NCBI RefSeq assembly: GCF_002234675.1
Contig: NC_019876.2
Location: 18,545,354 to 18,609,353, forward strand
Direction: 5' to 3'
DNA length: 64,000 bases
Source: Oryzias latipes
Taxonomy: Eukaryota > Chordata > Actinopteri > Beloniformes > Adrianichthyidae
Shown: positions 1 to 10,067 of the stretch, piece by piece
How the letters are laid out: every line of letters begins with the position of its first letter
Numbering within the stretch: the first letter of the stretch is position 1
The notes under the pieces: model-generated
Database searches by the model: none
What the model saw: only the letters and a program-made list of their open reading frames with translations
Told to the model about the DNA's origin: nothing
Made by a program: the position numbers and the translations under genes

Positions 1-132
1 GTTTTTACTTTCAAGTAGATGCTAAATTAAAGTACATTTGGAGCAGAAGTGGTTTAAAGCATATTTGTATCAATAGAGGTTAAGGGGTTGTGGCTAATTC
101 CAGGTTTAAAAGCACCTTCTGTCTCTGTACAG

Positions 133-406
133 GTTGCACCGTCCAGTAGATTTCCCCGCATGGTGTAAGGTGCAAATTGAGCCGGTGAGCTGCAAGGTGT
201 TTCTGGTCCAAACTGCTGACCCTCGCCTGCCATGCTCCCCAGGCGAAGCAAACCATGACCCAAGCCATGGATCACTTCATCTGCAGCAACAGCTTGAGGT
301 CTGGAGAAGCCCGGACATCAACAAAACTCCAAGAACTCCAACCACTTTGCCTGCAGAGCTGCTTCTCACCACAGCAACCAACAGCAGCCAATCTGCAGAT
401 ACCTAA
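133..406 (+). CDS. msmp: MSMP (prostate-associated microseminoprotein), last coding exon, partial gene
   Basis: The exon follows a pyrimidine-rich acceptor ending in CAG at 130-132. Its first base completes a split codon, and the frame then runs to a TAA at 404-406. The peptide begins LHRPVDFPAWCKV and continues through VQTADPRLPC, which matches the C-terminal part of vertebrate MSMP, a small secreted cysteine-rich protein of the beta-microseminoprotein family. Three cysteines are visible (in AWCKV, VSCKV and RLPCS). A long Ser/Thr/Pro/Gln-rich tail of about 55 residues follows the last cysteine and looks longer than the mammalian tail. The signal peptide and first cysteines would be in exons left of the window; bases 1-132 look like intron. 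The neighbour RGP1 converges on it, as in human, which supports the call. The exact splice site is inferred. Confidence 0.8.
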
Positions 407-588
407 TCCTCTGAAAATCTGTGATTCTCTAAGGAATAATTGTTTTATTACATTTTTATAGTAAAAACAATTATTACTCCACTTATATCTTTTTGTGAAT
501 AACATGTCTAAATATTGTGTTTTTCTGTTTATTCTGACCTGTTCTCTGCTGTAACACATGTAAACACCCAAAAAAATTCACGGTTCTG

Positions 589-594
589 AATAAA
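589..594 (+). terminator. Poly(A) signal of MSMP
   Basis: AATAAA about 185 bases after the MSMP stop codon. It is the only good hexamer on this strand before the RGP1 3' end, so MSMP transcripts probably end near 605-615. Confidence 0.6.
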
Positions 595-630
595 AATCGA
601 CAAAAATTGTGACTTTTAACATTGACTTTT

Positions 631-636
631 TTTATT
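631..636 (-). terminator. Poly(A) signal of RGP1
   Basis: TTTATT on the + strand is AATAAA on the minus strand, about 420 bases after the RGP1 stop at 1058. It lies only about 37 bases from the MSMP signal on the other strand, so the two 3' ends meet or overlap. Confidence 0.5.
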
Positions 637-1057
637 ATTTACACCAGCAGTTGTTCCATGACAACACGGCCTTTGTAAAAACTGAAAGCAAAGCAGTTAC
701 AAAGAAAGAAACAGGAGGAACAGTTAGTGTCCAAAGAAAAAAGAAATAAATACTCAGGAGATAAAGACTTGCGTTTTCCCAAGAGGAAAGATTTTCAAAG
801 TTCCCCCCCAAAATATTTAAATGCACCTCAAAATGCATATGGAAAAATAAAGACTGTTAAATCATACAGTAGGTTGCAAATATTAGCCATTAGCTTTATA
901 TTTAACCTGGAATCATGTCTTTGTTTTGGGAATTTGCACTTTTGTGCTGATATTTCTCATCCATAAAAGAAAAAATAAAATCTCTCTCACACACACACAT
1001 TTACAAACACACTTTGTTCTCACTGAGTGATCGACCTCACCCTTCAGAGCACAGCGC

Positions 1058-4000
1058 TCAAATATTAATGCTATTGGTCCCTGTGAACTGAGACACGTAG
1101 GAGGCAAGAGCTGGGTTTGTGGGCAGAACTTTGATCGGCAGATTCCAGCTGAAGGTGTCCACATCCACGTGCTCCGCCCCGGCCCAGATGGTGACCTCTG
1201 CCTGGTTCTGCAAGACGGTGGGCGGTTCCATGGGATCCCGGGCCGTGACGAATTCAAAATGCAGGCGCCACCTCAGAGCCACTTAACAAAAGAAAGGTGA
1301 GGGTTCAGGTTCAGCTGACAAGTGATCCAGAAATGCCTTATTAGTGCATCTAACTTTAAAAAGCAACGCTGGATTTATACATATTGTCTAGAATTTACTT
1401 TAAAAATTCATTGGAGGATTTACCAAAGTTTTAGCTCTAAATTCTACTTCTTTTAGGCATAAAATAGGAAACAGGGCTGCATGATGGTGCAGTGGTCAGC
1501 GCTCTTGTCTCACAGTGAGAAATCCCGGGTTCGAATCACAGTTTGCATGTTCTCCTCGTGCATGTGTGGGTTTCTGGGCACTTCCTTCCACATTCCAAAA
1601 ACACGCCTAACATGGTTAACTGGTGCTCCTAGGTGTACTGTGCACGTATGAGGGATTGTGTGGTCCTGCGACAGCGTGTACTCCGCTCAACACTGACCTT
1701 TGATTTTTCATTGTTTGACAGATCTGAAAACAAACAACTGACCGACGTCTGTGCTGAAGCCGGGCGTGACGTTTAGCGGGATGGGGAGGGAAAAATGGCT
1801 GGAAGCTGTGTGGAGGCAGGACTCCAGGTGTCGTCCATGACCGGTCACGCTGACGGCTTGTCCGGGCCGGCGCTGGTACTGCTCCTGGATCTCCTCCTCA
1901 CTCTGAAGGCTCACTGAATACTAGTAAACACACCAAAAAAAACATGTTTTATATAAAAAAAACACAATATCACGGTGTGATGAATGAACAGAAAACACAC
2001 CTGCAAACATGGGATGTCTCCCTCTGAGAAGTTGAATGTGCCGATGATTTCTTCCCCGAGTCTGTAAACCATCTTGAAGATGCAAAACTTTGCCACTTTT
2101 CCACGCGTGTTGGTGATATTAAACATGTCTGTAAACAAAACAAAAGTTTTGACTTTTTTTTCTTTGAACAAAAGAACAAAAAAACAGCATATGTCACATT
2201 ATGTGACCAGCACATTCATCTCTCTCTCTTTTTCTTTTTTTTTAACTTGTCCTGTCCAACAGCTGAGCAGACAGATGAGAGCTGAAGGCCTCTTTCTTGT
2301 GTTGGACATATTTTACTGTTACAAAAGGGGTTATAAAACGTTTGACACACACACTAGGTGTATATTTGAATAAACCCCTTTTGTATTTTATACTAAACTT
2401 TATTTATATTGATTATATTTGCAATAGTTTTTTTTTGGACCGCTCAGAAAAGAAAAGGAAGAAGAGAGAGGGCTGTTAGAGAGGGGGGGGGGGGGTAGGA
2501 GGGTGATTATAGAAGGAGGGGGTGTAAAATCATAAAGCATCATAAAGCAACAAGCTGCTGTCATTACGGTCAGGTTTAGATGAATGACAAATCTAAAAGG
2601 GGCGGGGCTTGTCCTCACACCAACATACCTTTTGGCTCCAATAATGTTCACATACAAACAAGTGAACACGGACATAATACAACTCTTGTTCACACACGCA
2701 TACTTATGCCTTCAGACTGACACATGTGAAAAATTTCATTCAGTCACGCAAATTATTTGTGATCCCTGGCTCTTGGTCTTGCCAGAGAACTCAGGGATCC
2801 CTCTCCCTGCGTGGAGAGGGGGCCGCCGGGCCCAGGAAGCCAGCACACATCGGGGTACCCATGCAGAGAGCCTGGTACCCCCCGCGGGGTTGGTGTAGGG
2901 GACAGATGATCAGAGATCTCACCTCCCTTGTGTAATGTATGTGTGTGTGTGTTCAAGTGCATATTTTTGAGGGGTAAAGAGTGTGTATTAAAGGGGGTAG
3001 TTAAAATTGGCGGGTAGGGCACTGAGACGACATCTCCTGATTACTCACAGTGATGTCCAAAACCCCTCCCCACTAAGGGCCCTAAATGTCTACGGTGCAA
3101 CAGCTGGTGAACTGGTCCCCGGTCAGTGAAACAACCCCCCCAGCATTGGTCCCAGGTCTCCTCAGCCCAGGGGTCCTATCCTCAGAAGTGTAGACCCCCC
3201 AGGCCCCACACAAAGAGAGAAGAGCCAAGAAAGCGCCGTTCCCCGGAGCAAGCCCAAGTCGCCGCCCCCAAGCTCTGCCCCTGGGAGAACTCTGGTCAGG
3301 CCTCGACGGGACCGAGGCAGCCGACCAGCAGGGGCAACCACCGATCGTCTCAATGGAGACCCAGACCCGCCACACAAAAGTATTTGATTTTAGGTTAACC
3401 GAAAAATAAGCATCATTCACATTAACATAGAATTCATCAGCATTTAGACAAGGAGTACAAAAAAAAACAAAGAATAGAAAGTGACTGCACTCACGGGGGG
3501 AGCGTCTGGACGTGGTGACCATCAGCATGTCCAGTGCTCTCTCCAAAGGCTGGGCATCCCTGCGGCTCACTTCCTCTTCCTCCAGGAAGGGGTTGGAGGG
3601 AGAAACCGCCTCATCCTGAAGAAATGGAGGCTCTGGCATGCCTTGAAGAAAAAGAATAAAAAAGGAAATGTCAACATGAGAAATATTGACTAGAAAAGCA
3701 ATCTAAAAAGAAAGCTGTAACCTGTTAAGTCCTTTCCAATCATCTTTTGATCTCTTGTTAAAGCGTTCCCATTGACATTTTTTTTTAAAATATATTAAGG
3801 CCATTTTTAGGAAAAAGAAAAATAATTCTTGTTTTTCTAGGACATAGTTTCTGCAGAGCGGCAGAAGTTCATAAGAAATTCATCTCTGAGCTGTCGGGGG
3901 AAGCTTTGGTGCAAAGCAACCCCTCCCCTCCCCATTGAAGAGCGGAGCATGGAGCTTGTCCCCGGTATTCTCTATGTCTCAAATAAGGTCTATTCAAACT

Positions 4001-7000
4001 GTATTTTTATTTGTCTCTTCCTGATTTAAAAAAAATTCAATAAGGAAACACTCAATAATATTTTATGTTTTTTTATGCCTTCCATCATGAGAAAAAGCCA
4101 AAAAAACTAGTTATAAACACCCCAAAAAAAACTATCGTCATCAGAGTTTCCTTCATGAAGCCAATTTTAGGTAGAAATAACCTTTTTGAACTTAAGCTTT
4201 AAAAGGTTTTCTGGTGTTGCTCTTTATCACAGTGAAACTGTTTTACTTTTGCATGTGAACAGCTGGATGAAGACAGATGAAAATTACACTGAAAACAGAA
4301 GTGATGACTGAAAAGAATTTTAAAAAAACAGCGAGAGAGAAGTTGAAACTCCAGGGAGTAAGCTGTGGCCTGAAATGCAAAGTAGGCAAAAGTCATCTCA
4401 CCCTGCAGAACCAGAACTCGGAAAGGAACTCGGAGCAGCTTGATGGGAGAGTTGACCCTCTGACAGCCGATAGTCAGTTTGTAGACGTACTTCACTGCTT
4501 GACCACGGAAACTGGGCGGTCCATCAACAGGAACGACTTCACTATATGAATCTGTGGAACAGTGATGTCAAACAGTCTGAATGTGATGGATGGACAGTAG
4601 GAATGATGTATTATTCATACGGCATGTCATTCTTTTGACTCTCACTGCATGTCGGCTCTGCACTCGGCCTTATTGACAGCAGTTACTAATTAATTCTGTA
4701 GGTAAAGGAGCAGCGTTGCCTCCTAAGATTTGGTATCACTTAAAAATTCAAAAAAAATGTTGATACAATTCACAATTTGATTCAATCTACAATTTAACAC
4801 GACACAATTTATAATGGATTTATTTTTCTAATTTTCACCAAAATAACAAATTTTCTTTGGTTAGAAAAAACCGTTTACTCATAACTAGTGATTTTCACTG
4901 AACAAAGGTGGAACTTATATTTACTAAATCAGAAACGACCACGTCCTGCATTTTGCATCGCAAAATGCAGGACTGCATGTGGTTCCTAGAATTAGTAAAA
5001 GTACGGTTGGAGGTAGAGCGTTTAGCCACCAAGCCCCTGTCTTATGGAATAAACTCCCAGCTCATGTAAGAGAGGCCGACTCAGTTTCTACATTCAAAGC
5101 TAGACTGAAAACATTCCTCTTTGGACAGGCTTATTGTCAGACTAGCTAGTATTCAGAGATTATTTAACTTAATGTTAGTTTGTTTAAATTAAACTTATTA
5201 ATAACTATTTCTTTTAAAAGGCTGCTAGAAGTTGAAGCTGGGGTAACTATGGTGCACTGGGGTTCTGTCCTCTTTCCTTTTTTACTTCTACCCTTCCTCT
5301 CCTCTATTCTTCATCATCATTTATCATTTAGTTCTCCATGCCTCTGTTGGGTGCAGTGCGATTCATGTATTGTCCCTCTTTTCCTCTCCTCTCCTGGGGA
5401 GTGGGAGTGCTTCCAGACTCCAGTTGGCTCATCCGTGCTCCAGTTCCTGATCGTTTACCTCGCCTTTGCTCCTGCTCCTACACCTGGCTGTGGATCCTGC
5501 CTCTGGCTCATCTCTGGCTCGTCTCTGCTCTGTACCTGACCGAGTACCTCGTCTCTGCTCCTGCTCCTACACCTGGCTGTGGTTCCTGTCTCCGGCTCGA
5601 CTCGCGCCTTTGACTGTCCCCACAACCACGGCTGGATGAAGCTCGTCTGCTGGACTTTTATATATGTAATTGTAGATTTAGATAAGTTAATTCTTCTCTA
5701 AGATTTCTGGTAAATCGCCTGTCCGTCCTGGGGGAGGATCCCTCCTTCATGTGGGCACCCCTGAGGTTTCTTCGTTTTTTCCGGAATCCGGTTTTTTTGG
5801 GAGTTTTTCCTTACCGCGAAGGGGGGTCTAAGGGCAGGGATGCCAGTATAGCTTAGTCAGTTTGTTAGTTCATTTTAGTATTTTTCTATTGAACTCTTTG
5901 TATTCGTGATCCTTCTGATTTCATGTTTTACTTCGAAGCCCATCGAGACGACTGTTGTTGTGATTTTGGGCTATACAAATAAAATTGAATTGAATTGAAT
6001 TGAATTAAGAACTAACTCAGAAAAAGGTTTTAGTAAAGAAAAAAAGCAACACATTTTGTTGGATTGATGAAATAATATAGTATTTGTACGTATTGATCAA
6101 ATCAAGTAATTTAAAAGAAAATCTATTTATAGCCAAACATTATCTTGGCCTTTCAAACTATGATGAGTAGAAAATTTTTTACAGCATTTGCACTGCAACT
6201 TATGTACTTTACCGCTTACAAAATGAGTCTCAATTGACTCTAATTTTAGCATATTCCTCAAAAGAGATCAAGTCCCTTTGATAAAAACCCAATAGTATTA
6301 TTTGCCCTTCCTTTAAGCAATGCATATAAGATGTTTGCATCTTCTATAAGTTGCTTAAAGACCTAACTGAACTTCTTGCAATCTTAAAGAAAACCAAATG
6401 TCTTCAGTTTACTGTAAATGCATTGTCCTTTAAAGACCGGTTACATTTAAGATAGGTAGGAAAAATGCAACATATGCTGCATTTCCTTTGGCATTAGGGC
6501 TAGTATCAAACCTCAGCTTCCAGCTAGTAATTAAATTAGTAGGAATGTGTGAATCTGCTGTTCAGTTGTGGGTTAATAAAATGTTTACATAAATATTAAG
6601 AAACGTACACGTTTTTCTTTCTCCGGGGTCTAATCGCAGATCACAAAATAATATCTTGGGGGGGGTGTCCAGCACACACTGTCCTCGTTCTCCTGTAGAG
6701 GAAAAACAACAATGTGAAGAAGTTCACAGTGAAAGCACTGAGGCAAAGACTGAATCCTAAAAATCCTATTTGGAAGAGTGTTACTGAAAGAAAATAGGTA
6801 TTTACGTTCAGGGAAAACTTTTTAGTAGAAGCTTTTCTCCACTTTTAGTCATTTCTCTTAAAGGGCTGATACCAGGCAAAATCTTTTTTGTTTTGTTTTC
6901 TTTTTTAGCTTTTAAGTGAATAATGTTCATTCCTCAGGAAAAGACACCCCAAAGCAGGATTTTGATCCATTCACGCAATTCGGAGTATTAACACAAACAC

Positions 7001-8403
7001 CCACTTTCTCTGTGGAACTAGAGGTGATCGGCAAAAAAACTTTCCTTTTATATGCACAATATGCACATCCATCTTTGCAAAAGTTCAGATATTGATGGTT
7101 CTCGTGGGCAAGACGCAGACACGCTGCAGAGGCTGACTCAACTTTGACGTCATGAAATGGGCGGCACCCACAAGAAGCGAAAGGCGGTGCCTCAGATGTC
7201 GAGTCGACTTACTTCTGGCTTGGAAAAGAGCTCAGGAAAGGAACTAATGTTTAGTAAAAAATGTGTTCTGTTGAGTGCCAAAGGTAATATATTATCATAT
7301 ACATGCACATTGTTTACTATAAAAGGCTTAAAAATAGCATGGTATAGGCCCTTTCAAATTAAAGTCCCATTAGTTGTCACACTAGGAGTGTGTCTGCAGT
7401 GAACTGCAGACACAGCCACGCTCGGCAACCATTTGGTGGTTTAACCCCCAATCCAACCCCTTAAAGCTGAGTGTCTAGCAGGAAGGCATCGGATCCCCTT
7501 CCTGCTGTGACTGGACTGTGGATTTCATCTCAAAACCTTCCAATCCTGGGGCAGACATTCTACGTCAAGGCCACTGAGTTGGTGTTCTTTGGTTCTCTGG
7601 TATCCTGCTCACCTCTGCTTGGAATCAACACTGTGTCGCTTTCAGCCTGGACGTCCTGTTTGTTGCCCCGGGTCGGCAGGGCCACTCTGTGCTCACTGGT
7701 GTGAAACTGACAGTGAATCTGGGCACTGGCCCATGCCAGCATCTCGCTGTAACGCAGAAAAAAGTGAGTTACGCAGAGGCTAGGTGATCTACCGAGAGGC
7801 TGATTTGAGGTTTTTTGTATGACAAATTCAAAAAACATTATAATACTCCAAACTTGATTCGATATTGGGTAACAAAATTAGATGAACATGTTCATCATTA
7901 ATGTATGTTTTAGTCTGCTCATGTAAGCAGAGCAGCCTTCATGATATGAGGAGAATACTATAATTACACTCAGGAATGTGCAATAATTATATGAAAATTA
8001 TAATTGCTTTGGGAAAGACTATAAGAAAAGGAAGGAAATAAAATAAATAAATGGCATATTGTTTTAAATATGTAAAAGGTTTGATTAGTTTTAAGGCTGC
8101 TTGGTAGAAACAACAACGACAATAGTAACAACAACAACTATAAGCCATATTAAATAGCTGTTCTGATTCGGTCTGGCACACCTCCGTGAGCTCTAATCAA
8201 GCTCAGAAAGAGCCTAACGTGATCTTCTATGAGTTTATTTTTTTTGAAAAGGTGTGAGTGTGTTCTCGGAGGAACTTAAGGTCCTACCTGCTCGCAGAGG
8301 TGGAAAGGTGAGACATCGGGTTAGTGAACGTTATGAGGCACTCCATCAGCTCCCCAGCCAGGAAAACGGGGCCTCGGGCCATTGAAGCTACCACCTCGAT
8401 CAT
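1058..8403 (-). CDS. rgp1: RGP1 homolog, RAB6A GEF complex partner 1
   Basis: Eight coding exons on the minus strand: 8403-8288, 7746-7613, 6692-6609, 4551-4402, 3641-3495, 2128-2001, 1920-1743 and 1281-1058. All have AG acceptors and GT donors, and the lengths sum to 1161 nt (386 codons plus stop), close to the 391-residue human protein. Recognisable blocks are [18 protein letters not shown] at the start, [86 protein letters not shown] and, near the end, [15 protein letters not shown] and [24 protein letters not shown]1 pairs with RIC1 as the nucleotide exchange factor for RAB6 in Golgi retrograde traffic and has an arrestin-like fold. The start codon sits directly after an acceptor (CCACAG/ATG), so an untranslated first exon must lie upstream, between about 8.4 and 9.9 kb. 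I could not place it. Confidence 0.93.
1474..1690 (+). repeat. tRNA-derived fish SINE, copy in RGP1 intron
   Basis: A polymerase III A-box-like TGGTGCAGTGG is followed by a B-box-like GGTTCGAATC. Then comes a body shared with five other pieces in the window (13229-13552, 22195-22425, 49313-49505, 54821-55205, 10675-10742). This copy is 3' truncated near the CCTGCGACAG motif. It lies antisense to RGP1. Confidence 0.7.
2575..3390. other. GC-rich, C-tract-rich insert in RGP1 intron, unclassified
   Basis: This intron between the RGP1 exons at 2128 and 3495 is far richer in G and C than the surrounding AT-rich DNA. It has many CCCC and GGGG runs and a 13-G tract just before it (2483-2495). No open frame looks like a protein family I know. 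It may be a retroelement fragment. The borders are approximate. Confidence 0.35.
4943..4973. repeat. Perfect 14-bp palindrome with 3-base loop
   Basis: The arms GTCCTGCATTTTGC (4943-4956) and its exact reverse complement (4960-4973) flank ATC. The site is in the RGP1 intron between exons at 6609 and 4551. No known element is attached. Confidence 0.75.
4995..6006 (+). repeat. LINE 3' end (L2/Rex-like), degenerate
   Basis: The first 140 bases resemble the end of a reverse-transcriptase-type frame (a short Leu-Trp-Asn-type and Phe-Lys-type pattern, as in many fish LINE copies). A long 3' untranslated part and the tail ATAAAATTGAATTGAATTG (TTGAA repeats near 5984-6006) follow. Such short tandem tails are typical of L2/CR1/Rex-type LINEs. 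The copy is 5' truncated and has no complete frame. The family assignment is by eye. Confidence 0.5.
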
Positions 8404-9719
8404 CTGTGGCGTCAAAGACAGCAAAATTTAACCTACTTAAAGACTATAGCATGCATTTGTTACAGAGTTCTAAACCACCAGTGGGTGTTTTCCCCGCCAT
8501 TTGTAACATTCTGTTTCTTTTATTTTCTCTTAAGAACTAGTTTAACACCAAGTTGAGCACAAACCTTACCCTAAAGCGAAACTTTGAAAGACGTTACTCA
8601 GAATATATTATACATTTACTTATCGATAAAAACAAAATACTAGTTTCGATTGTTTTTCAAGAAACTGCGCATAGCTTCTCTGTAGACGGCTCCTCCAGAC
8701 AGTAAACAAAAATGTTCTGCATTGTAGGACGACCAAAAAGACCCACGGTGAATAAAAAAAAGAAATCACAGAGACATTCAAGAGTTTTTAACGCACCTTA
8801 CGAAACAGATTATATTCGGGGGGGGGGGGTGAATTGTAAGCATGATCTAAATAATTTATTTGGTGTTTGTTATATAATAGCTAAATACAAAAAGGATCAC
8901 ATGAATAGTTGTTGTTGATCAGCAAAAACCGCGACGAAGGTGAATGTTTGCCTTCGAAACCAGAGGGGAGAAACATCCACAAAGTACTTAAAATGTTGGT
9001 TGATTCAAAAATAATTTTTGGTCAAAATATTTTTATAAAACACTGCAACTATATAAAGGAAAAACACACCCATTGAGATCAATAAATTTACAGCTTAGAA
9101 AAAAAAAACGTTTTAAATAGAACACAACATTTCCCCTTTTACTTAAAAATGGTACAATCTGTTAGACGCGCCTTTGGTGGGATTTACCCAGATTTTAGTC
9201 TGTCAGGTATCGCTTACTTTAGTTATTGGGTTATCCACCACAAGTCAGAAAGGTTTTAGAATTTGAAATAAATAGTTTGATATCAAATTTGATTGAAAAC
9301 GACAGGTTATCGTGCTTATACAAGAATGTGATCGTCTAAGAAAAAATAAACAAATGTGTTTCTGAGAGTCAGTAGACGGGTTAAAAATGACTCCTGTGTA
9401 AACTAGAACGGTTTTAGAGCACCGTGCTGGTGCTAGCACAGGCTACGGGGTCCTGTCAAAAGTCGGCATTTGGGCTGCAGGCAGCGGTATGGCTTTGCCT
9501 TACAGGTACGTTTTTGGAAAATGAATTTTCCTTGTCGAAATGGCTAGAAATGATGCAAACGGTAACGTAAGGTTCCGTTCATGTGCAAGTGAGGTAAAAA
9601 TCCAGCGTGTTTGCATCTTTCAGCTAACTGGTAGGGAATGTGTCTGCTTATCCGTTCGAGTACGCCACGTAACAACGGGGTAATTATTATTATTTTGTCG
9701 TTCCAATGTAGGTTTTGAT

Positions 9720-10067
9720 CTTGAACTGGACCCGTTTCCTGTTGCTCTCTGGCCCTCCCTCCCCCCTCATCCATCCACCCAGCCAGGCATCCATCCATCC
9801 CGATAGCTGGACAGCCACATCCGGAGACTACTCCTGTCACAAGAAAAATAAAACCACAATCTCCGCCCTAAGCCAATGAGCAGTCAGTCAGTCAGTCATT
9901 GCGCAAGCATAAGAGACTGTCCTTTGAAAACTGGTTCCTCTTAATTGAAAAACTCCAATGCAGAGGCAGAGAACAGCTCCTGTTTACTGAAGGTGGCGGC
10001 CACATTCTTCTGTAATCGCACGTGTTTAAAGTACTTTCCTCTTGGTTTGAACTTGGACCGCGCCACC
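9720..10067. promoter_or_regulatory. Shared upstream region of divergent RGP1 and GBA2
   Basis: This stretch holds a GC-box core CCGCCC (9863-9868), CCAAT (9873-9877), four CAGT units in tandem and the palindrome TTGCGCAA (9899-9906), a perfect C/EBP or PAR-bZIP type site. No TATA box is evident. GBA2 starts at 10068. The RGP1 coding start is 1.66 kb away on the other strand, and its first exon is not located. Promoter activity is inferred from position. Confidence 0.5.
9958..9990 (+). other. Short upstream ORF in GBA2 leader
   Basis: An ATG at 9958 opens a 10-codon frame closing with TGA at 9990, 78 bases before the GBA2 start. It matters only if transcription begins upstream of 9958, which is not known. 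The surrounding context (CCAATGC) is weak compared with the main start. Confidence 0.3.

Noticed and set aside
1474-1560. Stand-alone tRNA gene at the SINE heads (also 13.2, 19.8, 54.8 kb)
   Set aside because: A and B boxes are present, but no cloverleaf with a paired acceptor stem forms and the sequence continues into SINE bodies.
3082-3639. 185-codon minus-strand frame
   Set aside because: Only the part above 3495 is real RGP1 exon; the rest is read-through into the GC-rich intron after a good splice donor.
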